A stretch of DNA of 64,000 nt from Lutraria lutraria (taxonomy: Eukaryota > Mollusca > Bivalvia > Venerida > Mactridae), in NCBI GenBank assembly GCA_964023205.1, contig OZ026848.1:3028501-3092500 (forward strand), given 5' to 3'. Below the pieces are notes generated by a model that was not told the origin of the DNA, did no database searches, and was given only the letters and a program-made list of their open reading frames with translations. Positions 23,603 through 36,609 of this stretch are shown here, piece by piece; position 1 is the stretch's first letter; each line of letters starts with the position of its first letter. Position numbers and translations under genes: made by a program.

Positions 23603-26600
23603 ATAAGTAAGTGTTTCTCCAACATTATTTCAAAGATGAAATCTATTTTCAAATTACAAAAATAATTAACAGGATTACCTTAGAAGTGTTCCTTTTGTTA
23701 TTTCTGTGTAAAGAACTTGAAATATAAAGCTATTATAGTATCAAGAGATTTTATTGTTCAGAATATTCCATTCAAACAAATAACTAAAATTGTAAATATG
23801 AAATCCAAGAAAAATGCTTGTCTAATAAATTCCACTTTTCATGTTAGTGCCACCATGAATTCAAGACACAATGTAGTGTTGTTTAGAAATAGTGTTTATA
23901 TAGTGCTTATCATTTCTTGATGTGGAGTCAAATTATTTTGAAAGAGTAAGATGACTAGCACTTAGAATGACTAGCAAATTGTGTGCATAAATTTCCTGGT
24001 GATTATTACATTTGTTTACAGGATATTAATTCAATTAATGCTCAGAAATAGATAAAATAATCACATTCCAGAATATATTCGGCAGAGAAGATTATATAAA
24101 TGATATTGTACGTCTTATTTCAGCAGGGCTGGAAATCCTAAAACAGGATGAACTGATTATCTAGTATTAATAACACTCATTAATTATATGATTATAGAAA
24201 CATCATGCACTCATTAAGATTAATAGAAGACTTCATATGTCACATATTTATCATTATAGGCAGAAATAAATAAATACAATGTTTCTAAAAATATATAAGA
24301 TCGGTAGGTTGGCTCAATCTTTATTCAAATAGATTTTTGAAGTTCAATAGATACAGTAAATATAGAAATGAAACTATCGGCAACATATAATGATTGATCG
24401 AAAAGCCTACGCTTGGCAGAAAAATGGGGTCACATCAGGTCAAGGAACTTTTCTTTGACACAGTTCTAGTTATCATCATCGGTGTTACTTTCAGGTGTTT
24501 CCACTAACTTGTGACCGACCATTATAAGTTTTTTCCTATTGACCCCAGACTTTTGATCAATTTCAGGCAATATTTCTTGTTATTACTTCAGTTTCATATT
24601 GAGCATATTCTCCGAAAATAACAAAAAATATATTTGACGTCATCTACCCTTATTTTGGGGGAGGGGATGTCAGTGGATACACAGAATTAATTTTTTTGGC
24701 CTTCAATCCAGACAATGGTAAGAAAAAAGCAGAAGTTATCCAAAAATTATGCAAAACATGCAGCCAGTGACATACCTGACAAATAACGAAATTCCGTTAA
24801 CAGATGGATTTCAGTAAAGTCATTAGAGAAATCAAGAATTTGGCATCAGTTTGATAAACACGCTCCCGTCTTATAATGTTATCTTCATACTTGATATATG
24901 AAAGAATTCTATCAAAGGATTCGATTGTGTTATCACTGAATATAGAGTTCCCATGTTTTGTATCTGTAGACTTCAATAAATTCAATCGAAATCCAAGAGT
25001 CCAATGCAATTTATCGCTTTAAAATAATAAATAATAATCAAATAATAAACCTAGTTCATGTTTATACCTATATTACTTAGGTTTACATTCAAAAGTTCAC
25101 TAAGTGCATCAATTAAGGAAAAAGATGTGGGCAGCTTCACAAGTTATTTTTTGTTCAGTTAATAAGATTGTTTTGCTATAGATTAGTTATAAAGCAGCAG
25201 TTTTCCAATAACTTGAGCACTGACATTTTTACGGTAATTACAACAAAGGTGTAAAGATGTACAGGTGCACTTTGTCAGTCATATTGCACAAATACAAAAT
25301 TAAATACAGGTGCTTATATTATAAACTTATAATTCATGTCACAATAATGGATGTACATGTATTCTGCTTGTATACCAGTTAACTTCACATGCTAAAATGA
25401 AAACCAGTCTATACTGAACACGGAGAAACTGACAGCTGAACAGACAGATGGACAGACAGAACAATGGCCAAGTTAACAAGTCCTTTTTAATACCTAACCT
25501 GGGTAACATATCATACTCCCATGATAATGGACTGTGACTATCATAAAATAGTCCTACTCCCCATAGTTGTAAAGAATAACTGACATAAAGTAATTTTGAC
25601 TTCTCCAAATGATTTTAACAAATAAACTGTTACAAATGTAACCTATATGTAAAGCTTCCAATAAGCAATAAAAGTACTGAAGGTACTGATGGGAAGGTTT
25701 CGTACAGAAATGTTGAGAATTTGTTAGGATTGTGCATCGATGCCAACATTTGATGACATTTCATCACAAGCCGTGGGCCATGTCAATTAAGTTCCCAATT
25801 TTGCTTATTTCAAAGCAAAGTTAGTGATTGGGGAAGTAACTCCAGATTAACGGTGGGCGGAATTAATAATCATATAGTGGGTGGAGCGATACCTATATAG
25901 AAACGTTAATTTAAATCAGCGTGTTACAATTAGCAATGTAATTAAAACACAAAAATGAGAGCAATAAGTAATAACCTGCATTAATTTATCAGCGTTATTT
26001 CGTTGTCTTTATCAAATCATTGTAACTGACTACTTTGTTTGTTTACAAAAACAACCGTTGCAGTGATCTGATGATTACATTGCATTGATTTTCGGAAATT
26101 TGTTTTTTTAGTCAAGCCATCTGCTAATAGCATTCACGGGTCGGTGCGTAGTTATACTGATTTTTTTGTTTCTTGTAACAATAGAGGCATAATAACCTTA
26201 TTTCTTCCTTAAAATATAAACAAAACATTAAATCACATATCACAACAGGTTTAATTTATGAAAGCTTGCGAAATAGCGCTGTGTATGTTCATAAAATGAA
26301 GGAACTATTTTTCGGTCTTTATTAGATTGCGAAAGTATTTCTGCCCTGTCTTGTATGCACAGCGGTAGTAAGGGATTTGGTAATAACCTCAAATGACATT
26401 TATCCACAGTAATATTTGTACAGAAACCCAAAAATAAACCAATCAATCCTAGTAAACATTAATTAGCAAATAGTGGGGCAGTAATACAGGCAATACTTTA
26501 GAACTAGTAGTTAATTCAAAGAAACAAGATTTCTACAAGACTTCAAAGTAGAGGTGCTAATCTTTTCCCATAAAAAAAGTGTACAACATTAGTTCATAAT

Positions 26601-26767
26601 GGTAACAGCTAATTTATTAACCTTTTCATATCTTCAAAACACTTTGTTAATAACTGTTTACATCATTCACTGATTGTTCCATGAAAATATTCATCTTCTT
26701 TACAGTATGATAAAATATGTATAAAAACAAGTTTTATGTTTCTCTGAGTACATTTTTATAATATATA
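23603..26767. other. gene-free stretch
   Basis: No feature is supported. The scattered open frames have composition expected of AT-rich non-coding DNA and no splice-flanked or motif-bearing segment was seen. Confidence 0.35.
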
Positions 26768-26853
26768 TATATTGAGGGTTCAACACAATAGTGTCGTAAC
26801 TCATATTGAAATGAAAACAAGTTACTACAGTGTTGCACTGAGCCCTAGATATA
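26768..26853 (-). repeat. hairpin MITE family C, copy 2
   Basis: Diverged 86-bp palindrome: TATATTGAGGGTTCAACACA at the left, TGCACTGAGCCCTAGATATA at the right. The loop is in reverse orientation relative to 12261-12346. Confidence 0.75.
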
Positions 26854-29639
26854 TTCTTTGACCTACCTGTGCCTAATAAATAATGTGCATGAATATATAA
26901 TATTTTCCAGATCTTTCTTAGAGTTAACAAGTGTATTGTTACCTAAGCAATTAGTTTAATAGATTGTTAGGAACTACGGTAACTAAGACAGGTTGGTCGA
27001 GTAGGTACACTTATAATTATTGCTAAAACATGCTAAGAATGATAGTCATTCTCCTGAGCACAGTATGTTGCAATATTGTCACATTTACTGCATCTATCAA
27101 AGCAGTGTTTGTATTGGCCTTTCCATACAAATGTTTGGGGTCAATTAGTGTGATTTTTGTAAATCCTATATGATACAATTTTGTTTTTTACAATAAGGAC
27201 TATAAGTCAATAAATTCCATGAATAAAAGTAAGTTAATATTCTAGGAGGAAAAGTCACGCTTATTTCAGACTTTGTCTTCCATACAATGATTCGGGGAAG
27301 ATACATAATTTGTTTTGTGGTACAAAATCATTAACAAAAGAGCCATTAAAATAATTTTATCTTCTATTAAGCTAATCTCAACTGTCATAGAACCCACTAA
27401 AACATTTTACCTGGGTCACAAATGTGCCACCTTTATTCAAGTAGTTCCAATAATTCAGAATTGACTAAAAAGTGCACAATTTTACTAAATCAATAAAACA
27501 GTAAGCCTTTTTCTACTTAAACAAGTTCTATAGATAGTGTACAATAAATAATCTTCCATAGACAATCCCTGGAGAGACTTAGAGGGTTAAAAAATACCAA
27601 GTTTCATAAAAACAATTAAAATCACATTATGACTAAATGGTATTAAAAGAAATATTACAGTAGAGTGATGTTTTCATCACAATAAAATAGTATGACTGAT
27701 TACTTAATAGCTTCACATAAATACTGTACAATGATGATTAAGATTGTATTATATTGAGTAAAACTCTTAATGTTGTTTGCAAAATCACTTTACTGCTAAA
27801 ACAAATACTTCATAAAAGCTGTAATAAACACTTTGGTAAGCCCATGTTGTGAAGAGTGAGACACCACACATCTCTTGAGATGAAATTTCTATTTATAATG
27901 AAATTTCAATACTTGTTAGTAAATGGATAAATGTTTTTAACCACATTTTATTTGTATTTACTGTCAAAAAATGTAAGGACCTGCTTTCCATCTATTTATA
28001 TAATGTTTATTACCCCCCAACTGGCTTGGATTTGATTATTTATTTGATGGCAAACATGTTTTATGTTTATGTCAATAAATATTTTGAATCAACTTGATTT
28101 GGCTTGTGTTTTATTTCATTTTCTTTCTTTCAACTATGCACTTGTTTTATATAGGACAGCATAAATTTTATGCAGCATATTGTGGCCTGTTTTATAGGCA
28201 ATAAATGCTACTTATGAAACTAGATCATGCACAAACCACCCACATGAAGCACCTCATTGTACAACAGCACTGACCCTCTTCATTATGTCATAATTTTTTT
28301 GGATTTCACTTAAAAGCACATCAAACAACTACTACTATTTCTTGAAATCAAATATACCAATATAAATTCAACTCAATGATTTCCAAAACTTTTATACAGA
28401 CTGCAAACAAAGTATAGCTCTACTTTATATTTGCTAAGTATCATCACACCCAATGGTTTAACAATGTCATAATTGTAGAATTGCTTAAGACTTTACCATA
28501 GACAACAAGTAATACAATGTAAACAGATGAAGACGTTAATAAATAAATTAAGATCAATTAAGTGGATTTCCTACTCATTTTCCCACCTAGAATGGAGTAT
28601 TTTGCACTAAAAGATGTATCAACACAAAACTGCTATTTACAGACCCTTCATGACCTATTTTTTAATGAATCAATTTCATCTGAATGATGTTCACAGTACA
28701 AATGTTGTACCTATACCAGGTGAACATTGTGAAGCAGATCCCTTTTTGTTAATTGAAACATACATTTCTGTCAGAGGCAAAAACTGCGCATTCTAAATGT
28801 AACCCCTCCCCCCTCTCCATACCACTAAAGATAAACTAAGGAAATTTTTAATATAAAAAAAAACGTAAAAATATATAAAACAAGTCTTTCACTGATTACC
28901 CTTATAAAACAGTTACATAATGCGCGTGAAAAGTAAAACAAATGTTGTCCAGCCTGCCATTACCAAGAGCGGCCATTGATTCTCACAAACAACACAAATA
29001 AAATGTACCCAATAACAATATAACAACATTAGACCTTCAGATCATGAGTATTGTATGTCTTTCAACAAAATATCAAATTACATCATGAAGTAACAATACA
29101 TTGATTTCATTCACAATAAAATAAAACTAATTCCTGTTTTATGATACACTAAGGTATTGTATGCATACAGGTAAACCTTGTTATTAAATCAGGTGAATAA
29201 TTAATTTAAGGGGATAAAATTTATGATTACCTAAAAAGCAAACACAATGATATCGTAAAAAAATATAACATTTTATTGAGTATCAAGAAATTGTGTAACA
29301 TTATCTCATGGGTTCCAGGATACACCATTCAGTAGGGACATTAATGATATGACCCTAATGGTTCCATGTCAATTAAAAATAACTCCTTTTATCTTATTTT
29401 ATACAACTTAATTTGATATTTTAAAAAAAATTAATATCGTGACAAATTATTTTCTAATAATGAATAACACCTGCAGATCAAATACAGGGATCAATTAACA
29501 TATTAAACTTATATATATAGAACATGATTATTTAATAAGCAACTATACAAAATGACGTACTTGTGGCTAAGATAATAATTAATTATTATACCAAGCTATT
29601 TTAGTAAACCTTTGGGGAGTACAGAGCATTTAATGTTTA
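26854..29639. other. gene-free stretch
   Basis: Nothing is supported. A pyrimidine-rich run (about 28800-28820) and an AATAAATATTTTGAATC segment near 28075 were noted, but neither marks a gene end convincingly. Confidence 0.35.
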
Positions 29640-29990
29640 ACAAGAGGGCCAAGATGGCCCTTTATCGCTAACCTGAGAACAAAGGCACAATAATTAATGA
29701 CCAGATAATATAATTTACAACTCGTATAACCCATTTTTTATGTAGATTTTGAGATCAAAACCAACAATGAAGGTATAATAGCTAAAACGTAGCAAATTTT
29801 CTAATCCAAGGGCCCATAACTCTTGAAGTTCTGGTCCGATTCGACCCATGACTGAACTTGTCCAATACTGTAAGGTCATAAACATTCATTGTAAATATGA
29901 TTAGGATCGGTGAATAAATGAAGGCGCTAGAGTGTAAACAAGCTAAAATATAGCAAATTTTCTAACTCTAACAGAATCTAATGGCGCAGC
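29640..29990 (+). repeat. dispersed repeat (GAGGGCCAAGATGGCCC type)
   Basis: Starts with AACAAGAGGGCCAAGATGG and carries a 'GGGCCCATAACTCTTGAAG' segment. I associate this class of non-coding repeat with bivalve DNA. Only one clear copy occurs here, with a loose link to 9100-9330 through the 'CCATAACTC' phrase. Confidence 0.5.
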
Positions 29991-30431
29991 ATTTAGAACA
30001 AGATGTTGGGTGCTTTATATTTGATCCAGACAGAATCTGGAACCATCCTCATCCAAATTCATTAGGGCCAGGAACCAATGTATCTGATTTATGATATTTG
30101 AGTATTCATTTTTTTTATTAAAATATATTCAAATATTCGTTTTCATAATAGTTTGTTCGAATCCAGCATAACTATTCTTCATACTGTGTATTACTTTTGT
30201 AATATTTATGATGATGTACTCATGTACAAGTCTATATAAATGTTCTGTTCTGTGTCCGAAATCAGTTGTGTCCAAATACTCTTACATTAATGTTTAGACT
30301 ATTTTTTCAACTTAATCATTGCTTACATTCAAATGTGTTAGAACTAAAAAAAACTTATTCAAAGTTTTAAAACTCAATTCAATATAGCCATCATAATTGC
30401 ATATTATAATGACAAATGATATTTTCATGAT

Positions 30432-30642
30432 ATAGCTTGACCATGTTTTCTTGAGCCATGATGGAAGACTACACTAAATCAACTGGGTATACATACAATA
30501 GTACTTGAGCATGCTACATCCTATCAATATGGATTGTATCAGTCAAATTTGTTCCAAATATCCATATCCCCTATTTGACTTAACTGAGTAGTGGATTGTT
30601 CTGAATAATTTCATCATGGCTAAAAAACATGGTCAAGCTATA
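30432..30642 (+). repeat. MITE family E, copy 2
   Basis: The terminal inverted repeats are well matched (ATAGCTTGACCATGTTTT at the left, AAAACATGGTCAAGCTAT at the right). The interior matches 10203-10476 in reverse orientation. Confidence 0.8.
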
Positions 30643-31419
30643 CATATGATCCTATCAATAAATATCTGATTACTGAAAGCCAAAAACATAGAGAACACTG
30701 TCCAAAAAACATGCCTTATGTTATCAACACATTCTTATGGTATCTTGTTCTCTCAAAGCTATTACCATATTGATGGTCATATTGTTATTTTCTGTAATCG
30801 ATAAAATAACACAATGTAGTGATAATCAAACACATTAATCCATTATTAATGTCACAAAATATCAAATATAGTGTTATACCCCAGAATTTCATTATTTTAA
30901 AAGAGCTCACTCTACAGGGAAATCCACGATGAATAATTAAATTAATTATTCAAAAGATCTTCCACAAGTTTAATGATCAGAGACAACAGTATACAGTGTC
31001 AACAGTTACATGATACAGTACGGTTTTAAAATTAAACAATTAACAACAACATAATATTATATCATTAAAATTAGCATTATCTGCAGCAATAATGAATCTT
31101 TTAACTAATAAATTATTCAATTCTGAACAAATAGTGAATATCATGCACAGATGAATAAATACCATAAATTAAAAGTCAACATTCAAATTTTGATTAATAT
31201 TTGATTTGCACAATGACATAATGGCAGTATTCCCAGAGTAATTATATTGTGTGCTGTTGGTAAACAATACTACTAATTAAAGCACCTGTTCATACAAACA
31301 ATGGAACAAATATAGCAATAAAAACTATTCTGACAATTATTAATTGATGATAATAAAACATAACATAATATCTTACTGACATCAGTCTTACAGTTTTCAT
31401 ACTTTGTATGCCATGCATG

Positions 31420-31600
31420 TACAGTACAACCTCTCTAGAGCAACCCTCTCTTGAAGAACAACCTCCCTTCAACAACAGCATGATTTTTCCCAATGCATGA
31501 TTTAACTATTTATTTAACCCCTCTAGAGCAACAACCTCTCAACAAAAACATAATTTTGCTACTCCCAAAGGATGTTGTTTTGGAGAGGTTGCACTGCACA
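31420..31600. repeat. MITE family B, copy 2
   Basis: Starts TACAGTACAACCTCTCTAG and ends TTTTGGAGAGGTTGCACTG. It is the best-preserved copy with 47837-48016. A hairpin MITE of family C sits two bases beyond its right end. Confidence 0.8.
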
Positions 31601-31602
31601 TG

Positions 31603-31688
31603 TATATCGAGGGTTCAGCGCAACAGTGTCGTAACTCATATTGAAATAAGAACAAGTTACAACAGTGTTGCGCTGAGCCCTCGATATA
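31603..31688 (-). repeat. hairpin MITE family C, copy 3
   Basis: Near-perfect 86-bp palindrome with TATATCGAGGGTTCAGCGCA and TGCGCTGAGCCCTCGATATA ends, in reverse orientation relative to 12261-12346. Confidence 0.85.
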
Positions 31689-31689
31689 T

Positions 31690-32934
31690 CAAATACACAG
31701 CACATGGTTTCAGACCATTTTAGATGGACAACAACACGGAATGCATTTATTTTTGGATATGAAGTAATTAGATTCCACTGTCTAACCCTAGAACTGTTCA
31801 CTCAAGATGTATCAAGTATGGCAGTCATAATAAGATCTGGTATCTTAGGCAGTGGAAGCAGACAAAGGTGTGGGAGTATGTGATCATCATTTTAACCATC
31901 TGATACATCATATAAAGTAAGCCTTCAGGGTGATATACTGGGATGGTACATTGATGATTAAGAGGAATAAAACCATACATCACAGCAGAAATATTCAGAA
32001 TGACAATAGCGCTAAAAAAAGTAACAATTTGCACTATGTCTGATTACAAAAACAGCTGTTGGCCAAACAAGAAATGAGACTCAGGTTTAACATGCCATTT
32101 CATAAAATGCTGTAGATTAGAGAGAATTTATGGAGCCAATTTGTTCATTCTTGCTTTTGTTCAAATAAGGCTAAGCATCTATGAAACAGATTTAGGGAGC
32201 TAGAAGGTGGTGTGTGTGCATCTAGTCTTCTGTGTACTTTATTTGTTAGGTTATGGGTGTGCTTCTTCAGTTCTTATCAGTTGGGGGAAGGTGCAAATTT
32301 ATAGACCTGACGATTTACCTGTTCAAAATAGGTGGTAGGTTACGAAGAATCATAAGATTTTATCATCTAGTTTGTTTTGGATAGGTTTGGAGAAAGACAA
32401 ATGTTTTGTATTTTCTATCTTTAAGTTGGGAATTTGTTTTCAATTATCCAGTTCAATATAAATTATATTCCAGACTAAACATTTCATTCGAATGGCAAAC
32501 CTTTGACAGTATCATAGATCTGTTAGATAATAGAAATACAGAACAGTAAGTTATTTCAACAGGTACTATTTCTGCTATTAATTTTAAACAGCAATTAACA
32601 CTTCCAATTACACTCCAGCAATATTGTGGATTGTTTTCAAACCATCAAAGGATTCTACAAGTTCCTTAATGAATGAGTCCATCAGCTGGGATTACTATAT
32701 CATTAGAATGCCTTCAGGGTTTGCATGTTTCAATACTGTTATTGCAAATTGATCATAACAAACCAATCGGAAAATGGATGCAATGTAAACAATGATAGTG
32801 GCTGTAAGTTTGTTCCTGCAACAACAATCATATCAAAAACACCATACATCAATCTTCTAACACCAATCAGGTACCAGGCAACTTACAGGCATCAAATACA
32901 ACATGAAATCATGACAAAGTTAAGCTAAATACAA
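31690..32934. other. gene-free stretch
   Basis: No exon or repeat supported. Confidence 0.35.
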
Positions 32935-33345
32935 GAAGTGTTTGTGAAACGACGGATGTCACATAAAGGTCAACTGAATAGTAAGACCTTGACCTTAGAC
33001 CTATTGGATTTCAAATCAATAGGTATCAACTACATGTGATGACCAACCTCCCAACCAAATCTGAGGACCTTAAGCCATATCATTTTCTAGTTATCTGACG
33101 AACAAGTTTTTGTGCTGAAGGTCACTTAGACCTTGATCTTTGACATACAGACCTAAAAATCATAAGAGGTCATCTGCATACAATGACCAACCTCTATACC
33201 AAATCTAAGGAGCTTAGGCCAAGTCATTTACTAGTTATTGGTTGGACAAGGTTTTGTTATGGACTGACAGACTGACCGACCAACTGTGAGACCGACAGAT
33301 ATGTGCAAAGCAATATAACCTCTTTTCTTCGAAAAGGGCTTAATG
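32935..33345 (+). repeat. dispersed non-coding repeat, two internal half-repeats
   Basis: The 'GACCAACCTC..ACCAAATCT.AGGA' block occurs twice, about 140 bp apart, each preceded by a 'GACCTTGA' phrase. It ends near 'CTTTTCTTCGAAAAGGGC', a small palindrome. It is similar to 8765-9045. Confidence 0.6.
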
Positions 33346-33393
33346 ATTTAATTCCACATTCTCATTACTGAAGAACGTATATATATTATTGTA

Positions 33394-34342
33394 CAGTAAA
33401 TCTTGCTCATGCGACCACGTGTACTAAGCGACCTTTTTCTTAAGCGACCACTTCAAAATCCCCCCGAGCGTTTTTGCACTATGTTTTTAATGTATTAAGG
33501 GACCTTTGCTCAATGCGACCAGCGACCGCCAATATGTCGACAAAATCCGACAAGATCTTTTCATTAAGCGACCATTTGACACGTCAAACAGTTAATTCCC
33601 ATAGATTGTGAATTGTAAACACGGACATAATTAACACCTGACGAACGTGTGAAAAACATGACCGTAATCACTCGTGTATGCATAGAACACTAGAGTGTAG
33701 GACTTAGGTAAAATACATATTGTATCATTGGAAATCCTTGGGAAAATTATTGTTATGAATGTAAAAAAATAAGAGTTTTTAACAAAATATATGACGAAAG
33801 ACATTGAAGAAAACCGCGCCATTTTTTGTTTACAGTAACTTTGCGTTACGTAAGTTTTACGAAAGCGTGATAATGACTTTTCTATCAAAACACCAACTAA
33901 TTTCTCAACCCAAGTATTCATATTTCTCAACATCATGATGGTATCGTAATTAACGGCACGATCGGCAACATTTCTTGTTGATTTTCAAACTCGCGTCCAC
34001 TACAGACGTCTTCGACAAAGAAATCCATGAAAAGTACGGAATCGTACGGGTTTTTAGACCATCGCTATGATAAACGATTTATTTCCCTTCACGTTCGACA
34101 AATTTCTTCTCCGGTAAAAAAATAGATTTAATTTGTCTGTATTGTTTTGTGATGGATAAAATGGACCGATCTTTGCACCATGTATAAGACAGACACGATT
34201 TTCGATTTGAAATGAAACAAGGCTGGGACTTTAGGTATAGTTCAACTATCGGAAACTTCAGGTTTTTGTATTAAGAGACCGTTGTGTTAAGAGACCACTT
34301 TTGGTGTTTCCCTTGGGCGGTCGCTTAATACAAGATTGACTG
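33394..34342. mobile_element. TA-flanked pogo/Tigger-like non-autonomous DNA transposon
   Basis: 949 bp flanked by TA on both sides. The left end is CAGTAAATCTTGCTCATGCG. The inward right end is CAGTCAATCTTGTATTAAGC. Both are followed by 'GACC' repeats such as 'TAAGCGACC'. TA duplication and CAGT ends fit the Tc1/mariner-pogo group. The interior is CpG-richer than its surroundings and has no recognisable transposase. A 101-codon minus frame inside shows no motif. Confidence 0.75.
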
Positions 34343-34344
34343 TA

Positions 34345-35439
34345 TTTATTTATTGTTCGTTACTTTTTTTTCAAAGTTAAATGCAAAAAACAACAACCTT
34401 AATAAATAACAAGACTTCGTTTTATCCTATTTATGCCAAATAAATTATACAAATTAACAATTGGTTTAGTGATATAAATAGGTTGTAATCACCGTGTTAT
34501 TTCAGACATATAAACTGATTCTGATGATAAGAGAGGAAGTAACTATTTTCACATAATTCATTAAACATTAAAACTGACAGCTTAAAGGTGTTATTAATAA
34601 AAAATAAACACTTTAGAACACTTAAAACCAAAGTATCTTAATTATTTTGCAGCTTCAGTGAACTTATGTATAAGTACAGGGTCCAAAAACATCTGCTCCA
34701 ATTTGTATAACTTAAAATGTGTGAAAACAATATTTAAAACACTGTCAAGGTAACAGACACTTAACAGCTGAAAACAATAATTCATTTAATTCAAACATAA
34801 ACTGCACATATTTTTCACTCATTATATTATTTAACCCCATATGCTATACTAAATAATCATAAGTTCTGCACTTCTGCATTGGCATCTGAAGCACAACAAT
34901 TGTTTTATACCATACCTGCAATGTCAAGTAAAGGTAATATATGCCTGCCATAGACTAAATTTACAACACATGCACTTGCAATGTATTCCCATCAGGTTAT
35001 TTTCAATAGCACCAATTTACTGATATATTTTTAAATTCAAACAAAATTGAATTGAACATAGGATGCATAGCATTGTTTAGTCTCATATGATGCAATAACT
35101 TAAAGTTCATCAAAATCAACTTGATTCAAAGTTGGCACAACTCAACATAAAGGGAGGTAATCTGAGATATCTTAAAACAATATTTGTAAATTAGTGAGTT
35201 AAACCCACTGAATTCTCCTACCATTATTTTCATATCATCAAACTCATAATTACAGATACCTGGCATGCAGACATGGAATGTTGAGACTACCTTATTAGTT
35301 TACTATTAGTTAAAACCTAAAATCGCCTAAAATATATTTTTAGGTGAAATTTCAATCTGTTTCAATCAAGAACTTAACAACACATTTTTATAAGCCACAC
35401 AAAGCTTAATTCTGATAGTATCATCAAACTCCCCAATAT
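34345..35439. other. gene-free stretch
   Basis: AT-rich, nothing supported. Confidence 0.35.
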
Positions 35440-35700
35440 TTTCTGCTGTGCAGAATCCCCGCATCAATTAACGTGGAGGGCCTAAAAAATTCTACTGAAT
35501 GACCCACATAACCTATATTTTGGGGTACATCATATTTATTATATTTGCCCAACAGATAACAAGATAAACATTTCCCATGAAGTTTGGTGAGGATCCAAAA
35601 AAGGCTGTTTGAATTAGAGAGGGGACACCATTGTGGACGCTGCACACCCGCATGCCCGCCATGGGTGTTCCCATTATACGACCCATTTTTCAAAGAAAGA
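35440..35700 (+). repeat. dispersed repeat, second copy of the 9100-9330 family
   Basis: 'AAGTTTGGTGAGGATCC', 'AGAGAGGGGACACCATTG' and 'TTCCCATTATACGACCC' match 9100-9330 in order and spacing. It is more diverged at the 5' side. Confidence 0.6.
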
Positions 35701-36609
35701 AAGATTCACATGTTGATCAGACTTTAAAGCCCCATTAGCTTATAAATTTATTGGTCGTAATAGTTTCTGTTAGTCCTATTACAGAGTAATCCGGTGTGTT
35801 TTCCTCATGTGCATACTTAATAGCAAGAAAAAATGTTTCCAAAACCAATATTGTATTTTTTTCAATATCATTGAAATAATTACTATTTATAGAACAGCTG
35901 TGTTTCCCGCATCAAGTTATGCACATGTTGTATCTAGTGACGTCATGCGCTCTACATATTTCAAGTTTACAAAAGCAAAAATCACAGTGAAATGAGTGTT
36001 TTAAGAAGAAATAGGGCTCGATTTGTCGGTAATAATTATCTTGGGATAATATCAGCAAGTGTTTGTTTTTTGCATATATTTTTCTATAGCAAAAAGCTTA
36101 TGGGGCTTTAAGACTTGAATACAAATCATATCAATAATTCTCAGCCACGTTCCTCAAACACATGATATCATTTAGTTAAGTACAAAAAAAATTATGTAAT
36201 TAAATGTCTGATGAAATGGATTCATGAAACATTTCTAAAATATAAAGATAATTCAATATTAAGGATTTAAGTAGACACATATCGCCACACTTTTCTATCA
36301 ACAGGTTAATGAAGTTACAAAATGCTTTCTCTGTGTTACCTCAATATCAATTTTCCTCATTTCTTCTGACAGGTACTTGAGATAAGTCTCTCATAGAAGC
36401 TGATTAATCAGTTGGCATTACTCAACACTGTGTTAACTAACCTTTTAAGTGCAACAGATATATCCTGATGCTAGATATAGGTAATGGGGTCGGATTAACA
36501 TACCCTTACATAAAGTTTTTGAGATAGGCTACAAAGGTGCCAAATTCCTTCAATGCCTAAGAATTGTTTCTATAGTTACATGCTCTTCAAAATAGGTGTG
36601 GAAAGTTAA
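35701..36609. other. gene-free stretch
   Basis: Nothing supported. Confidence 0.35.

Noticed and set aside
31493..31801. Overlapping 76- and 80-codon frames on both strands
   Set aside because: They cross a family B MITE and a hairpin MITE. The near-mirror peptides come from the palindrome.
33631..33936. A 101-codon minus frame as a transposase
   Set aside because: No DDE-type or helix-turn-helix motif is visible.
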